Assembly (NCBI RefSeq): GCF_009811655.1
Contig: NZ_BGJX01000001.1
Coordinates: 186,001 to 250,000 of the forward strand
DNA from: Methylosinus sp. Ce-a6
GTDB lineage: Bacteria > Pseudomonadota > Alphaproteobacteria > Rhizobiales > Beijerinckiaceae
Length of the DNA: 64,000 nt
Direction of reading: 5' to 3'
A program made the position numbers and the translations under genes. Position 1 is the stretch's first letter. Each line of letters opens with the position of its first letter. Shown piece by piece: positions 63,603 to 64,000 of the stretch. The notes beneath the pieces were generated by a model. That model searched no databases. It was not told the origin of the DNA and saw only the letters and a list, made by a program, of their open reading frames with translations.

Positions 63603-64000
63603 GTGAACAGAATTTTCTCGTCCGATGCGCCGAAACGGCGCCGCGTTCGCACGTTCTCGACCCGCGCGGCCCACGCCGCCGCGGCCTTTTGTGTTTTGTC
63701 TTTCGCGGCCGATGATTTCGTCGGCAAGGGCATGGCCCACGCCCGCGAGACGAGCCTCTCCATCGCCACGCCCTTCGAGGTCGGCGAGAGCGCGTCCGGC
63801 AATTATCTCGCCGCCATCGTCGCCGGCGCGGAGCGCGACACGCTCGCCGCCTCCACATTTTTCCGCGAGGCGCTGCGCAGCGATCCGCGCAACCGCGAGC
63901 TGACCGAGCGCGCCTTCGTCGCCGCGCTCGCCAATGGCAACATGCCGGAGGCCTTCGGCCTCGCCGCCCGCGTCGCCGCCTTCGACCACGCCAATGGCCT
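63603..64000 (+). CDS. TPR-repeat protein, N-terminal part, cut by the window end
   Basis: Starts at a GTG (63603). 132 codons are visible. A hydrophobic stretch ([25 protein letters not shown]) may be a signal sequence. It is followed by [68 protein letters not shown], a TPR-like family widespread in Hyphomicrobiales with periplasmic predictions. The start is uncertain and the gene continues beyond the window. Confidence 0.6.
   Translation, partial: MNRIFSSDAPKRRRVRTFSTRAAHAAAAFCVLSFAADDFVGKGMAHARETSLSIATPFEVGESASGNYLAAIVAGAERDTLAASTFFREALRSDPRNRELTERAFVAALANGNMPEAFGLAARVAAFDHANG

Overview
The window is GC-rich alphaproteobacterial chromosome, most likely from the order Hyphomicrobiales (Rhizobiales). 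The evidence is a CcrM-type DNA methyltransferase next to rnhB, an S2 protein with a C-terminal extension, GAAC-N7-GAAC SOS boxes, a CtrA-type TTAA-N7-TTAA site, and a tRNA-His whose discriminator base is A73. A methylotroph of the Methylocystaceae would fit the general style, but no diagnostic methanotrophy gene is present, so that remains a guess. No rRNA, insertion sequence, prophage or CRISPR array was seen.

Layout. 1-5.3 kb: an exported arylsulfotransferase-like protein (cut by the window edge), a metallo-beta-lactamase-fold protein, a group of small lipoprotein and membrane genes, and a HigBA-type toxin-antitoxin locus damaged by a frameshift. 5.6-13.5 kb: tRNA-His, a nitrilase-family amidase, ihfA, yebC, a YidB-like protein, a membrane-anchored coiled-coil protein, mutL, a Yip1-family protein and a degenerate isochorismatase-like protein. 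13.5-21.8 kb: signalling (FixJ-like regulator, five-PAS histidine kinase, globin-coupled chemoreceptor), then a large TPR/glycosyltransferase ORF fused to a DUF6165-like domain. 21.9-25.0 kb: a TldD/PmbA-type pair. 25.1-32.1 kb: a molybdenum-flavoured cluster with modA, a divergent HTH/binding-protein regulator, an orphan TOBE protein, an HTH-only ModE-like protein and two YqeB/EF2563-family proteins; modB and modC are absent. A truncated haemoglobin and a cupin lie among or beside them. 32.2-44.1 kb: GH15 glucoamylase-like enzyme, ccrM, rnhB, a radical SAM protein preceded by two SOS boxes, ccdA, tryptophanase, phhA, an M48 protease and an MFS exporter. 44.4-54.6 kb: surface polysaccharide genes (rfbBCDA for dTDP-rhamnose, kpsT/kpsE export parts, a double GT2 glycosyltransferase and two methyltransferases). 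54.7-64 kb: TetR regulator, beta-barrel outer-membrane protein, tsf-rpsB, a low-GC acyltransferase, a YciI/EVE pair, mdh, sucC and the start of a TPR protein.

The most striking observation is a family of dispersed bipartite hairpin elements of about 100 bp. In at least five places the left end of the element (TAG or TAA followed by an AGCG/TGCG-TTTCC-like sequence) is exactly the stop codon of a neighbouring gene. In a sixth place (21289-21393) the element sits in another frame, is 105 bp (35 codons) long, and joins the TPR/glycosyltransferase and DUF6165-like domains into one ORF. Other points of interest are the frameshift that fuses toxin to antitoxin, the unusual molybdenum gene set, and a plus-strand terminator with no annotated gene in front of it. 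All calls come from reading the sequence and recalling family features; no database search was run.
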